Shown one piece after another: positions 7,860 to 17,276 of a stretch of 64,000 nucleotides of DNA; the stretch's first letter is position 1, and each line of letters opens with the position of its first letter. Both the position numbers and the translations under genes were made by a program. The stretch is from Bifidobacterium sp. ESL0775. GTDB taxonomy: Bacteria; Actinomycetota; Actinomycetes; Actinomycetales; Bifidobacteriaceae. The stretch covers positions 1,736,001 through 1,800,000 of the forward strand of contig NZ_CP113917.1 in the NCBI RefSeq assembly GCF_029395475.1. The letters run 5' to 3'. The notes under the pieces were generated by a model. The model searched no databases and was not told the DNA's origin. It worked only from the letters and a program-made list of their open reading frames with translations.

Positions 7860-8519
7860 TTATGAGTTCTTCTGATAGGTGACGAAACGGAAGGCTTCGA
7901 TGGCGCCTTCCTGCTTCGCCGGAGAGGTCCAGGAACCATTGTCCTTGACGCTCCAAGCCCCATCGCGCACCAACTCATTCATGTCGGGCGCGTAGGTGTC
8001 GGCGTCGAAACGGCCACGGATATAGGTGACGTAGGCCTTGTTGGCAAAGGGCATGATGGAATGGAAGAGCTGCGCTCCCCCGATCACCCAGATCTCGCTG
8101 CGGTCGAGGCCATCGTCGGGAATGGCTTCCTGACGCGCGTAATCGAGCGCCGCGTCGATGTCGTTGGCCGCCGTGGCACCGGCCGCATGCCAGTTCGGAT
8201 CATGCGAGACGACGATGTTGTCGCGATTGGGCAGAGGACGGAATTTCGGATTAAGTGAGTCCCATGTCTTGCGTCCCATGATCACAGGATGCGAAACGGT
8301 CAACTCCTTGAAATGCTTCATGTCTTCGGCAAGATGCCAAGGTATCCCACCTTCGAACCCCATCGCACCCGGACGGCCTTGCATATCCTGCGCGCACGCC
8401 CAGATGAGATTCACCGAGAACGTCTTGACGACATCGTCCCCCCAGTCCTCGATGGCTGTTTGCCCGGCAATTCCGGGCTCGGGTTCGTGATAGCCGCTAC
8501 GGCTACTGTCATGCTCCAT
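7860..8519 (-). CDS. folA: Dihydrofolate reductase
   Basis: The enzyme reduces dihydrofolate to tetrahydrofolate with NADPH, regenerating the cofactor consumed by thymidylate synthase. Recognisable blocks are GGIPWHLAEDMKHFKELT (substrate pocket with the catalytic acidic residue Asp of AED), PVIMGRKTWDSL (NADPH site) and IWVIGGAQLF. The start at 8519 is preceded by AAGGAG at good spacing. A longer open frame upstream has no such site. From this start the protein has 219 residues, longer than the usual 160-170 because of an N-terminal extension of about 35 residues. It lies downstream of thyA on the same strand, the usual folate-thymidylate pairing. Confidence 0.93.
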   Translation of the reverse strand: MEHDSSRSGYHEPEPGIAGQTAIEDWGDDVVKTFSVNLIWACAQDMQGRPGAMGFEGGIPWHLAEDMKHFKELTVSHPVIMGRKTWDSLNPKFRPLPNRDNIVVSHDPNWHAAGATAANDIDAALDYARQEAIPDDGLDRSEIWVIGGAQLFHSIMPFANKAYVTYIRGRFDADTYAPDMNELVRDGAWSVKDNGSWTSPAKQEGAIEAFRFVTYQKNS

Positions 8520-8738
8520 TTCATGTACTCCTTGAATTAGGCAATGTATCCAGTCTAACCAACGGTTGAGACGCATTTCGCGCCGGTTGAAACCACATCT
8601 CAACCCAAGAATGTCAACATATCAATAAAGCGATCTCAGCCACTCCTGACGCGACCTTAGCTGGCACAAACAACAGCCCGCAACGCGTCAAACCGCAACC
8701 GCGCAAATGCCGCCACCACTTAGTCGGCAACGCGTTTT

Positions 8739-9608
8739 TCAGACCGCGACCGGTGCCTTGATGGCCGGGTGATGCTGGTAATTGACGATCTTGAAATCCT
8801 CGTACTGGTAGTCGAAAATCGAATCGGCCTTGCGGATCTCGATCTGCGGGTACGGGTAAGGTTCGCGCGAAAGCTGGGTCAGAACCTGCTCGATGTGGTT
8901 ATCGTAGACATGGCAATCGCCGCCGGTCCAGACGAACTCCCCTGGCTCAAGCCCCGTCTGCTGCGCCATCATCAAGGTCAAAAGCGAATAGGAGGCGATG
9001 TTGAACGGCACCCCAAGGAACATATCGCAGGAACGCTGGTACAGCTGGCAGGAGAGCTTGCCATCGGCCACATAGAACTGGAAGAGAGCATGACAGGGCG
9101 GCAACGCCATCTGCTCGACCTCGGCCGGATTCCAGGCCGTGACAATCATGCGGCGGGAATCGGGATGGGTTTTGATGAGATTGAGCACATTGGAAATCTG
9201 GTCGATGGTGCGGTTCGGGTCATCTTTGGTCGGTGCAGGCCAGCTGCGCCACTGCACCCCGTAAACCGGTCCCAAATCGCCGTTCTCGTCGGCCCATTCG
9301 TCCCAGATGTGCACGTTGTGCTCCTGCAGCCAGCGCACGTTGCTCGAACCCTTGAGGAACCACAACAGCTCGTAGGCGATGCCTTTGAAATAGACCGTCT
9401 TGGTGGTCAACAGCGGGAATCCCTTGGAAAGATCAAAACGCATCTGACGGCCAAACAGGGAAATCGTGCCCGTACCGGTACGGTCGGTCTTGAGCGTTCC
9501 GTTGGTCAGGATGTCGCGCACCAAATCCTCGTATGGCATGGGGATGTCGGTATTGGGACGTGCGGGGATCTTATGACGAATTTCTTCAAGTTGTTCTCGG
9601 GTCAGCAT
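8739..9608 (-). CDS. thyA: Thymidylate synthase
   Basis: ThyA methylates dUMP to dTMP using methylene-tetrahydrofolate. All hallmarks are present: the phosphate-binding [11 protein letters not shown] near the N-terminus, the catalytic Cys in [12 protein letters not shown], the second phosphate-binding [13 protein letters not shown] and the nucleotide-binding CHVYDNHI. The start is taken at the ATG at 9608; an in-frame GTG at 9614 is the alternative. The length of about 289 residues matches the long form found in many bacteria. folA follows about 220 bases downstream on the same strand. Confidence 0.96.
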   Translation of the reverse strand: MLTREQLEEIRHKIPARPNTDIPMPYEDLVRDILTNGTLKTDRTGTGTISLFGRQMRFDLSKGFPLLTTKTVYFKGIAYELLWFLKGSSNVRWLQEHNVHIWDEWADENGDLGPVYGVQWRSWPAPTKDDPNRTIDQISNVLNLIKTHPDSRRMIVTAWNPAEVEQMALPPCHALFQFYVADGKLSCQLYQRSCDMFLGVPFNIASYSLLTLMMAQQTGLEPGEFVWTGGDCHVYDNHIEQVLTQLSREPYPYPQIEIRKADSIFDYQYEDFKIVNYQHHPAIKAPVAV

Positions 9609-9832
9609 AATCACTCATTCTAGCAACCAGTATCGGCCTTGCAATTCCCGAAAATGAACTTTTCTATGCAACAGGCCACATGCTTTCATTTCACTGATAG
9701 AAAAGGGACGGATTCGGATGTATCCTGTTTCGTCCACAAGTTCTGCAGAGCGAATATGCAAGGCGGTACTTGGGGATAGATTGGTAGGGACACGCCTTGA
9801 GTGCAAGGCACAAACGCGAGGAGGTACGCAAT

Positions 9833-10249
9833 ATGGCAAAGAAACTGTGGGTGGAACGCAACAAGGACGGTTCCTGGGACGCATTCAGCGACGAGGGCGC
9901 ACATCTGAAGTTCGGGCATGGCAGGGGCCAGTTCAACCCCGGCGACCTGATGAAGGTGGCGCTGGCGGCCTGCGGCGCGCTTTCCAGCCAGATGACCATC
10001 GAGAATTCACTGGGCGAAGGCAAGGGCGCGAAGATCACCGTCGATGGCGATTACGACCGTGAGGCCGACGGCTACACCGCGTTCCGCGAGCAAGTGGTCG
10101 TCGACGCGCAAAGCGCCGGCATTCATGGCGAGGACGTCGAGAAGCTCAAGGACCGCGTCAAGAAGCACATCGACAAGTCCTGCACGGTGATGCACACCTA
10201 TGAGGTGGCCACGCCAGTGACGATGGACGTCAAGGTGCTCACCAAGTAG
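9833..10249 (+). CDS. OsmC/Ohr family peroxide-handling protein
   Basis: The 138-residue protein has the two redox Cys motifs of the OsmC fold: NPGDLMKVALAACGALS near residue 47 and HIDKSCTVMHTYE near residue 118. Members detoxify organic hydroperoxides through a Cys pair, with dihydrolipoamide as a common reductant. The ATG at 9833 follows a strong GAGGAGG site. An upstream in-frame ATG at 9797 lacks one. A bidirectional terminator follows and the neighbour is a universal stress protein gene, suggesting a general stress context. Confidence 0.88.
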   Translation: MAKKLWVERNKDGSWDAFSDEGAHLKFGHGRGQFNPGDLMKVALAACGALSSQMTIENSLGEGKGAKITVDGDYDREADGYTAFREQVVVDAQSAGIHGEDVEKLKDRVKKHIDKSCTVMHTYEVATPVTMDVKVLTK

Positions 10250-10270
10250 CCCCCAACCACCATTACAAAA

Positions 10271-10313
10271 GAACGGTGCCAATTCCTTTTGCGAAAATCG
10301 GCACCGTTCTTTG
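10271..10313. terminator. Bidirectional terminator between osmC-like and usp genes
   Basis: Stem GAACGGTGCC/GGCACCGTTC is flanked by A residues on the left and T residues on the right, so it can act for both convergent genes. Confidence 0.85.
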
Positions 10314-10328
10314 TTATCCGAACGATAA

Positions 10329-11336
10329 TCAGTTCTTGTGTTCCGGATCGATCGAGGACTCAATCTCCTCGGCGGCGGAGCTGCCAGCGGTTTTGACGGA
10401 GACCTGCTCGACGCCTGGGATGCCCTCGATGGCACCGTCGGAGCGGGACTTCTCGGCTTCCACGTACTTGCGCGGCACCACGAAGACCGGGCCTGCCGCA
10501 TGCTGGATGAGGCCTTGGCTGGTGGAGCCGACCAGAAGGCCGGTGAACCCGCCCTTGCCGCGGGAGCCGACGACCACGATGTCGTGATCGTAGCTGGCCT
10601 TGGTCAAGGCGCTGACGGCGGATTCGGGAACGATGGTCTTGGTGATCTTGAGCTCCGGATGCGCCTGGCGAACCGGGGCGAGCTGGGTCTCCAGATCCTC
10701 CATATAGGAATCGTAAACGCCGTCCTCGTCGCTCACGCCCTGCAGGCCCGCCACGGCGTCGATGACGTCAAGTTCGGCGCCACGGTCGGCGGAAAGGTCG
10801 GCGGCGATCTGCAGCGCCTTAAGCCCCCACGGGCTGGAGTCGATGCCGACGGCCACACGCTTGATGGTGTTGTTCAGATGCATGGTCTTGCCATCATCAT
10901 CGGTGTAAGGCACCACGATGATCGGGCAATAGGCGTAGGCAGGTAGCGAGGAACTGGTGGTTCCGAGCAGACGTTCGGCCAACCCGCCCTTGCCGCGGTT
11001 GCCGATGACGATCAGGTTGTAGTTGCGCGAAAGCTCGACGAAGACCGAGGACGGGTCGCCGGTGACGATGAGCGTTTGCGCTTCGACGCCCTGCTCGTCG
11101 GCGATGGCCTTGGCCTTGGAGAGAATCTCCTGCGCGTCGATGTGGGCCGCGTTGTCATCGCCCATCGACGTGTAGGTGGAATCGAACGAAACCGCCGCGT
11201 AGCTCGGCAATGAATAGGCGCAAACGATCTGCAGCGTCAACCCTGCGTGCTTGGCATAATTCGCCGCCCACCAGGTTGCCTTGTAGCTGGCTTGCGACCC
11301 ATCAACACCTACCAAAATAGCCTTGTCGTTTACCAT
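10329..11336 (-). CDS. Universal stress protein, tandem UspA domains
   Basis: Two Usp domains lie in tandem. The first starts KAILVGVDGSQAS and ends with the ATP-binding motif GNRGKGGLAERLLGTTSS. The second starts KRVAVGIDSSPWG and ends with GSRGKGGFTGLLVGSTSQ. Both keep the G-x2-G-x9-G-(S/T) nucleotide signature, so both halves probably bind ATP. The ATG at 11336 follows AAGGAGG at ideal spacing. The protein has 335 residues, with a charged tail of about 45 residues after the second domain. Cytosolic; the exact role in stress survival is unknown. Confidence 0.93.
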   Translation of the reverse strand: MVNDKAILVGVDGSQASYKATWWAANYAKHAGLTLQIVCAYSLPSYAAVSFDSTYTSMGDDNAAHIDAQEILSKAKAIADEQGVEAQTLIVTGDPSSVFVELSRNYNLIVIGNRGKGGLAERLLGTTSSSLPAYAYCPIIVVPYTDDDGKTMHLNNTIKRVAVGIDSSPWGLKALQIAADLSADRGAELDVIDAVAGLQGVSDEDGVYDSYMEDLETQLAPVRQAHPELKITKTIVPESAVSALTKASYDHDIVVVGSRGKGGFTGLLVGSTSQGLIQHAAGPVFVVPRKYVEAEKSRSDGAIEGIPGVEQVSVKTAGSSAAEEIESSIDPEHKN

Positions 11337-11427
11337 GGCTACCTCCTTGACATACATGAGGCCGATTCATAACGGCTCTTTCTCAAGGATACCAGCCTTA
11401 TCACCATCGTGTAAATTCTGCGCTATA

Positions 11428-11457
11428 TAAAAAACGCGCCCCGTGCTGGAACGCGTT
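11428..11457 (-). terminator. Terminator of the NlpC/P60 gene
   Basis: On the minus strand AACGCG pairs with CGCGTT across a short loop and runs into T residues, just after the stop of the hydrolase gene. Confidence 0.6.
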
Positions 11458-11475
11458 CAAAAAAAATCCGGAATA

Positions 11476-12204
11476 CTACAGAACCCTGCGGATGGAATAT
11501 GGGCTGCCGAAGGCGTAGCGAACGGGGGTGTAAACCGTGCCCGCACTCGGATTGAGCGCATTGACCACCATGCCATTGCCCACATAGATTGCGGCATGCT
11601 CCGAATTGGCGAGGATATCGCCAGGCATCGCCTGGGAAATATCGGCCACGGCAAGGCCAGCGGAAGCCTGTGCGCCAGAACTATGCGACAGCGAGATGCC
11701 AAAATTGGCGAACACATACTGCACGAATCCTGAGCAATCCCAACCAGCAGGCGTGTTGCCGCCAAGCCTATAAGGCACCACACCGACGAACTGGTTGACG
11801 AAGGCGAGCAGGCTGGCGACCGATTGCCCGTTGGGAGGGGTTACGGTGAAATTCTGCGATCTCGAGGAGGCCAAAGGGTCACGCGCGGCGGAACGCGAAG
11901 CGGCCGCGGCGGCATCTGCGGCACGTTGCTGCGCCGCGGCGGCGTCCTTTTCGGCCTGGGACTGGGTTTGCGGCACATCGAGGGACTCGATGCCGCCCCA
12001 ATTCGACTGGGCGTCGACATCGGTGGAAGTGGATTCCTTCAGCAAATCCCTACGCACGGTGTTGACCTTGCGGAACGAACGTGAGGATGTGACAGGATCG
12101 TTGTCTTCATTGGCAGCGGAAGCGATTGGAGAGAATGCTACCAACGCCGATGCCGTCAAGGCGACCGCCGCGATTGATGCACAAATCTTCGAAGGTTTCA
12201 TCAT
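11476..12204 (-). CDS. Secreted NlpC/P60 family peptidoglycan hydrolase
   Basis: A Sec signal peptide (MMKPSKICASIAAVALTASA to about ASAAN, residue 31) is followed by a linker rich in Ala, Gln and Asp (residues 75-105). A C-terminal NlpC/P60 domain starts near residue 128. The catalytic Cys is in GWDCSGFVQYV and the His in SEHAAIYVGNG. Such enzymes cleave peptide crosslinks or stem peptides in the cell wall. The linker has a short helical, coiled-coil-like look rather than SH3 or LysM repeats. The ATG ATG pair at 12204/12201 leaves the exact start open by one codon. It lies next to a CHAP-domain gene, so two wall hydrolases are side by side. Confidence 0.92.
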   Translation of the reverse strand: MMKPSKICASIAAVALTASALVAFSPIASAANEDNDPVTSSRSFRKVNTVRRDLLKESTSTDVDAQSNWGGIESLDVPQTQSQAEKDAAAAQQRAADAAAAASRSAARDPLASSRSQNFTVTPPNGQSVASLLAFVNQFVGVVPYRLGGNTPAGWDCSGFVQYVFANFGISLSHSSGAQASAGLAVADISQAMPGDILANSEHAAIYVGNGMVVNALNPSAGTVYTPVRYAFGSPYSIRRVL

Positions 12205-12397
12205 TCCTTCATCCTATCAGATAGAGGAAACATTTCTGGGCCATTCCGCGACGGACGATATCGGAAAAACGCCACGTAAATCAGTGTGATAAACACCTGA
12301 AATCACGTATACGAAGTTCAAAGCCAAGACATGCCAAACCAAGCGTCAAAACACCTGACACAATAAAACGCTTGCTGCGGCTAACAACCAGAAGGAC

Positions 12398-13339
12398 TCA
12401 GTAGTGGATGACCTGATGGGCCGCGACCTGGGCGGCGGTGAAGGTCCGGGAGAACGTCTTGCCCTGGAAGGTGACGCCACATTCGGAGGTGACCACCGAA
12501 CCATCGGGATTGACCTGCTCGATGATGGCGACATGGCCACAAGTCGGGCTGGAACCATCCTGACCCGGCGCGAAGACCATGATATCGCCCGCATGACGGG
12601 CAGTGTTGTCGACCCAATAGCCCAAAGCACGCGCCGAGGCGGCCCACTGGCCGCCATTGCCCATCTGCGAGCCGGCGGGAAGGCCAAGCTGGTGGCGGCG
12701 GACATAAACCCACCACGTGCATTGGCTGAACGCATAGCCATTGCCGGAATCACCGGTGGCATGGTTGGGGTTGAAACCGGCTGGCAATATCGAATAATCC
12801 TGATCCATCAACGCCGCGATCTGGGGGTTGTTGGCAATCGACTTCGACATTGAGGACACATCCAACGACGTGTTGTCCGAACCCAGACTCCATGTGCCCT
12901 CACGCGACATGCTCTTGACACCAGGCTCCTGCAACGGGGCACGACTTTCCGAGCGCGAGGCCGCGCCTACAGGACGCAACGTGGAGGTGGTGGTCGTCTC
13001 CTCGCCGGACGCGAACGTGGGCCGGCTGGGGTTGCCCGACATCACCGCAGTCGCGGTGGCGCCCACAAGGGCGGCCAAGGAAACCGAGACCACAGCGGCA
13101 TGGCGCCGGTTCTCGCTTTCGCGGGCCAGGCGGATGGAACGACGGGTTGGAGGAACGATCTCATTAAGTTTATCGACGACCTCCGGAGCCAGACCGACCA
13201 TGGCGCCATTCGTCGCCACAGCCTGGGCCTGCCGCACGGCCTTGAGAGAGTGTGTCGCTTTGGCGGGTGCGAAAAGGGAGGCGACAATACCGGATTGACG
13301 CTTCGTACCTCTCCGTGCCTTATGCGCACCGTGACTCAT
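12398..13339 (-). CDS. Membrane-anchored CHAP-domain peptidoglycan amidase/endopeptidase
   Basis: The first 75 residues are basic and cytoplasmic-looking. One membrane helix follows (about residues 82-102, VVSVSLAALVGATATAV). A Ser/Thr-rich linker leads to a C-terminal CHAP domain (residues 195-313). The CHAP Cys is in FSQCTWWVYVRR and the His in CGHVAIIEQV, with the usual ARHAGDIMVF strand between. CHAP enzymes cleave amide bonds in peptidoglycan. The topology is type II, with the catalytic domain outside. The long positively charged N-terminus is unusual and may hold the enzyme at a division or elongation complex. This is inference. Confidence 0.9.
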   Translation of the reverse strand: MSHGAHKARRGTKRQSGIVASLFAPAKATHSLKAVRQAQAVATNGAMVGLAPEVVDKLNEIVPPTRRSIRLARESENRRHAAVVSVSLAALVGATATAVMSGNPSRPTFASGEETTTTSTLRPVGAASRSESRAPLQEPGVKSMSREGTWSLGSDNTSLDVSSMSKSIANNPQIAALMDQDYSILPAGFNPNHATGDSGNGYAFSQCTWWVYVRRHQLGLPAGSQMGNGGQWAASARALGYWVDNTARHAGDIMVFAPGQDGSSPTCGHVAIIEQVNPDGSVVTSECGVTFQGKTFSRTFTAAQVAAHQVIHY

Positions 13340-13644
13340 AAATCAACTCCTTGCGGAAACTACGTAGTGGCAGATGCCTTGCCAACTTTACCGGAACAAC
13401 ACCGTAGCAATAAAGCCCTGAAAGTCACACCGCCACTTCTTAAATTCTGCTACCAGAATACTTCAACCTCGGATTTTCCGCCAGCGATTCAACCGACAAT
13501 GACTGGAAAACCGCGGAATAATATTGCTTGTTCGGCGTGTCACATTTCCTTCACAAATAGACAATAATTATGACGATGCATGAAAGAAATTTTCGAATCC
13601 GGCTCTATGTTCCCACCCTTCACAATTTTCAAGCGCGCACGCGC
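13340..13644. other. Intergenic region, no feature recognised
   Basis: The region between the CHAP gene start and the manA stop contains short frames without coding character. It must hold the CHAP gene promoter, but no convincing -35/-10 pair is seen. Confidence 0.5.
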
Positions 13645-15177
13645 TCACACTTGTGTGGAGACGACGATGAACGAGCCCGTCCCCTCGTCTGGGCCGATCT
13701 GGATGCGCCCATCGCTGGCGGGAACGAAAACCGCCTCCCCACCTTGCAGGACCCTGCCCTGCCCAGTACCGCTCACCCGCACGGATCCTTGCAGGCACAC
13801 GACGATCCTCGGACCGAAATGCCGGGTGTACCGCGCGCCCAGCGTCACCAACTGGCCATAGCGACGGGTGAGACGCTCGACCATGGGCCAAGGCCTCCGG
13901 CCTGTACCGACACGCCCGTAGCTCAGCATGAACTCGTCGATGCGCGGCCGGTAGACGACCCGGTTGCTGAACATCGAGCCCAAGTCGCCCATCCAATTGA
14001 CGCCCGGGTCGATGGGCGGCGACGGGGTGCAATCCAGGCTTTTCAAGACGTTGACGATGTCCTTGTGCTTGACCGTCATTCCGGCGCGCAGCACGTCGTC
14101 GGAATTGGTCATGACCTCCACACCGGTGCCGTGGATATAGGCGTGTGGCGTGCCAGCGGGAATGAAGACGGACTCTCCTTCGTCCAGCTCGAGCGGGTTC
14201 ATCATCAGCAGCGCGAGCACGCTCGGGTCATCTTCAAACGCCTCGGAGGCGGCGAGCGCAAGACTGAAGGCGAGTTGCGAACGGTCATCCGAGACTTGAG
14301 AGGCGGCCTTTTTCAGCGCCGCGTGCAGACCGGGGACCTCGCCTGCCGTCACCGCGGCATGGAAGGCCCTGAAAATCCGTTTGTGGGAGTCCTGCCAGAC
14401 CATGGAGGCCATAGGCATCATCGCGTCGGCCTCGGCGAAATCCTGGTCTGTGGCCGTGGAATTGATTGGTTGCGCGCCCTCGAACACGCCACGGGGCGAT
14501 TGCGGGGTCAGCGCCTCGACCATACGGGAGGCCACAGGATGGTCGACCAGCGTGAGGTTCGCGAGCATGAACGCCGGCGAGGCGAACCCGACGCAGGCCT
14601 TGAACGGCTCCAAGGCGACCACCATCTCGTTCTTCGCCACCGGATCCTTGAAGGAACGGTCCGGGGCGTTTATGGGCTTGCGCTCGGCGTTTTCGGCGTT
14701 GAAACCGGCACGGGCGCGGAAATCGACGGGATGGACCTGCAGGGAGAGTGGAATCCTCGCGGAAATCACTTTGAGTAGGTACGGCAGCACCGGCCCGAAT
14801 TCGCCCGAACACCGTGCGCCCAGCATGGATTGCGGGTCGCTGCGGATCAGGTCCGTCAGCGCCATCGAAGCCGTACCCGGTTGGGTGTTCCTGGTCTTGG
14901 GCAAGGTCGAATCCGGTTCGGCCGCGACCATGAATCGCTTGTGTCGCGGCTGTTTTACAGTTCCCTCTTCATCACCGGTATCCACCATCGAAGGCCATTG
15001 GGCATGGCCGCTGAACCACATCTCCGCGATCGGACCACTATCGATACGGGCTGACCCATCGACGCGCTCCTCCCCCACTGGCCCGGTTTGCCTGGCAAGC
15101 TCCGAGGAGAACATCTCCTGCAAGTGGGTATACGAGCCCCAGGCATACCGCTTGACGACCGGGTGAATCGAATACAC
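13645..15177 (-). CDS. manA: Mannose-6-phosphate isomerase, class I
   Basis: ManA interconverts fructose 6-phosphate and mannose 6-phosphate with a zinc ion. The class I zinc motif is seen in LQVHPVDFRARAGFN and KNEMVVALEPFKACVGF, and the signature in PAGTPHAYIHGTGVEVMTNSDDVLRAG. The N-terminus HPVVKRYAWGSYTHLQ is also typical. At 510 residues it is longer than the usual 390-420. Extra sequence is visible around residues 75-125 (polar, Thr/Pro/Asp-rich) and in the helical insert near residues 240-310. The last 60 residues form a cupin-like C-terminal domain. The gene is divergent from the DUF2530 gene. Confidence 0.93.
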   Translation of the reverse strand: MYSIHPVVKRYAWGSYTHLQEMFSSELARQTGPVGEERVDGSARIDSGPIAEMWFSGHAQWPSMVDTGDEEGTVKQPRHKRFMVAAEPDSTLPKTRNTQPGTASMALTDLIRSDPQSMLGARCSGEFGPVLPYLLKVISARIPLSLQVHPVDFRARAGFNAENAERKPINAPDRSFKDPVAKNEMVVALEPFKACVGFASPAFMLANLTLVDHPVASRMVEALTPQSPRGVFEGAQPINSTATDQDFAEADAMMPMASMVWQDSHKRIFRAFHAAVTAGEVPGLHAALKKAASQVSDDRSQLAFSLALAASEAFEDDPSVLALLMMNPLELDEGESVFIPAGTPHAYIHGTGVEVMTNSDDVLRAGMTVKHKDIVNVLKSLDCTPSPPIDPGVNWMGDLGSMFSNRVVYRPRIDEFMLSYGRVGTGRRPWPMVERLTRRYGQLVTLGARYTRHFGPRIVVCLQGSVRVSGTGQGRVLQGGEAVFVPASDGRIQIGPDEGTGSFIVVSTQV

Positions 15178-15291
15178 TTGGCAGTGCTCCTTGTGGGATT
15201 GGTGCTTCTGTTCCGTCTGCCGCCTTGTGCAGACACCGGCTATCAGCTTACCGGTACCCCAAGGTTAACCCCAGCTACTAAAATCGCTGGT

Positions 15292-15549
15292 ATGAAGTTC
15301 GCTCCGATCATCAACCCCGACGTGTGCAAGCCCGCGCCAAAACCCGTCCAGGTCGATTTGCGCAAGACCTTTGCCATCATCACCAGCTGGTGGGTCATCG
15401 CGTTGGTGGTGAGCGTCATCCTGTTGACTTGCGGATTCCACGTTTTGAAGGCCGTCATCCTCTGTTCCGCCGGTGTCATCATCGGCGTGCTGATGTTGGT
15501 TTGGGAGCATTACGATCGCTGGGATTACCGCAGGCTCGGCGCCAACTGA
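15292..15549 (+). CDS. DUF2530-type small membrane protein
   Basis: The 85-residue protein begins MKFAPIINPDVCKPAPKPV, then has two membrane helices (about residues 29-48 and 52-70) and a charged tail with HYDRWDYRRLG. The helix spacing, the Pro-rich head and the W-x-Y-R-R-L-G end match DUF2530 proteins of actinobacteria as I recall them. The function is unknown. It lies upstream of phoU on the same strand. The frame is open further upstream, but that part overlaps the manA promoter area and has no start with a good site. Confidence 0.65.
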   Translation: MKFAPIINPDVCKPAPKPVQVDLRKTFAIITSWWVIALVVSVILLTCGFHVLKAVILCSAGVIIGVLMLVWEHYDRWDYRRLGAN

Positions 15550-15674
15550 CGGCAGGCGTGCCTCCTTCATCCCATTCATCACCACCTTATAGCTTTCACT
15601 ATCGTAAATTTTATCCATCGTCAACCAAACCCAACGCATAACCGCCACATCCAACCACTACGAAAGAAGCTTAT

Positions 15675-16352
15675 ATGCGCGTCATCTACAACGAAGAACT
15701 CAAGGCGGTAGCCGACGATCTGGAAGACATGGCCACCAGGGTTTGCGCGGCCATGCACGGAGCCGGGTCGGCTTTGATGGACGGCGACATGGAAAGCGCC
15801 AAAACCGTGATTGACGGCGACGAGACCATCGACGCGCTGGAAAAGCGAATCCTCGACCAATGCGTGCGACTGCTGGCGCAACAAAGCCCTGTGGCCACCG
15901 ACCTGCGCGTGGTCGTCGCCACGTTGCGGTTGGCGTCGACCATCGAACGCATGGGCGATCTGGCGCAGCATATCGCACAGACCGCGTACCGTGCGCGCCC
16001 CGCTTCCGCTTTGCCTCAAGACGAGAAGACCCGTCGGATTTTCGATTCGATGCGCGAGCTCCTCGATATCACCGCCGACAGGTTGCCGGAAATGCTGGCC
16101 GACCGGGACACCACGCTGGCCCAGCAGGTCATCGCCGACGACAACAAACTCGACGAGCTGCATCATCAAAGTTTCGAACTGGTGCTCGACGACTCATGGA
16201 AGGGCACCAAGCAGCAGCTCATCGATGTAGTATTGACCGCGCGGTTCATGGAGCGGCTCGGCGACCACGCGGTCTCCACAGCCCGCCAGGTGGTCTACAT
16301 CGTCTCCGGCTTCGACCCGAGCAAGGAGCCCCAGGACCTGGACGAGGACTGA
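15675..16352 (+). CDS. phoU: Phosphate transport system regulatory protein PhoU
   Basis: PhoU is a cytosolic helical protein that connects the PstSCAB phosphate importer to the PhoR sensor kinase. The two repeated three-helix units are visible. Each has a metal-ligand motif: TIERMGDLAQHIAQ in the first and FMERLGDHAVSTARQVVYIVSG in the second (E-R-x-G-D-H/L-A). The length of 225 is standard. The pst genes are not in the window. It is followed by a strong terminator shared with convergent gpmA. Confidence 0.95.
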   Translation: MRVIYNEELKAVADDLEDMATRVCAAMHGAGSALMDGDMESAKTVIDGDETIDALEKRILDQCVRLLAQQSPVATDLRVVVATLRLASTIERMGDLAQHIAQTAYRARPASALPQDEKTRRIFDSMRELLDITADRLPEMLADRDTTLAQQVIADDNKLDELHHQSFELVLDDSWKGTKQQLIDVVLTARFMERLGDHAVSTARQVVYIVSGFDPSKEPQDLDED

Positions 16353-16414
16353 TTACCGGAAGTCTTGAATTATTTCCATAGACGGTCCATTCCGACCCGC
16401 TTATAGCAATACGA

Positions 16415-16451
16415 AAAAGGCGAACCGCAACATCTGCGCGGTTCGCCTTTT
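16415..16451. terminator. Bidirectional terminator between phoU and gpmA
   Basis: A 14-bp stem AAAAGGCGAACCGC/GCGGTTCGCCTTTT with a 9-base loop lies between the convergent stops and works on both strands. Confidence 0.92.
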
Positions 16452-16471
16452 CTATTGAAAGTAAATCAGGC

Positions 16472-17218
16472 TTACTTCTTGGCCTGGCCTTGTGCGGCCA
16501 CGGCGGCGGCACCAGCGGCGGCGGCTTCGGGGTCGAGATACTCGCCACGAGGCTTGATCGGTTTCATGTTCTCGTCAAGCTCATAGACCAGCGGGATGGC
16601 CGTCGGAATATTGACCTTGGAGATCTCCTCTTCGCTCAAGCCGTCAAGCATCTTGACGATGGCGCGCAGCGAATTGCCGTGCGCGGCGATCAGGACGGTC
16701 TTGCCGCTCTTCAACTCAGGGACGATCTCGGACTCCCAATACGGGGTCACGCGCGTGACGACGTTGGCCAAGGCCTCGGTCTCAGGCACCGGATCGCCAG
16801 CGTAGCGCGGGTCGTTGTTCTGCGAGAACTTGTCGCTCGGATCGATCTCCGGCGGCGGGGTGCCGTAGGAACGGCGCCAGATCATGAACTTCTCGTCGCC
16901 GTACTTCTCGCGGATTTCGGACTTGTTCTTGCCTTGCAGGGCGCCGTAATGACGCTCGTTGAGCCTCCAGCTGCGCTTGACCGGGATCCAGAGGCGATCG
17001 GCCTCGTCCAGGGCATAGTTGGCGGTGTTGATCGCGCGACGCAGCAGCGAGGTGAAGACGATGTCGGGAAGGACGTTCTTCTCCTTCAAAAGCTGGCCAC
17101 CATGCTTGGCTTCCTCGACGCCCTGCTCGGTGAGCGGAACGTCCACCCAGCCGGTGAACTGGTTTGTTTTATTCCATGCGCTCTGGCCGTGCCGGAGCAA
17201 TACTAATTTATAAGACAT
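16472..17218 (-). CDS. gpmA: 2,3-bisphosphoglycerate-dependent phosphoglycerate mutase
   Basis: GpmA interconverts 3- and 2-phosphoglycerate in lower glycolysis, which in bifidobacteria serves the final part of the fructose-6-phosphate shunt. The phosphohistidine loop [10 protein letters not shown] is at residues 7-16, followed by the family block [13 protein letters not shown]. Further blocks are [27 protein letters not shown] and the second catalytic His in [15 protein letters not shown]. The C-terminus is Ala/Gln-rich. The ATG at 17218 has no obvious ribosome binding site, so a short or leaderless message is possible. A perfect 16-bp palindrome lies 43 bases upstream and is a likely operator. 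Confidence 0.96.
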   Translation of the reverse strand: MSYKLVLLRHGQSAWNKTNQFTGWVDVPLTEQGVEEAKHGGQLLKEKNVLPDIVFTSLLRRAINTANYALDEADRLWIPVKRSWRLNERHYGALQGKNKSEIREKYGDEKFMIWRRSYGTPPPEIDPSDKFSQNNDPRYAGDPVPETEALANVVTRVTPYWESEIVPELKSGKTVLIAAHGNSLRAIVKMLDGLSEEEISKVNIPTAIPLVYELDENMKPIKPRGEYLDPEAAAAGAAAVAAQGQAKK

Positions 17219-17260
17219 AGTTTAATGGTAGGCGATGAATGGGACGGTTGAGCCAGGAAA

Positions 17261-17276
17261 TTGTGAACGTTCACAA
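17261..17276. promoter_or_regulatory. LacI-type operator upstream of gpmA
   Basis: TTGTGAACGTTCACAA is a perfect palindrome with the central CG typical of LacI-family operators. It ends one base before the menA-like stop codon, in the gpmA promoter region. A second site with the same half-sites and spacing lies before pgm. Confidence 0.7.
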
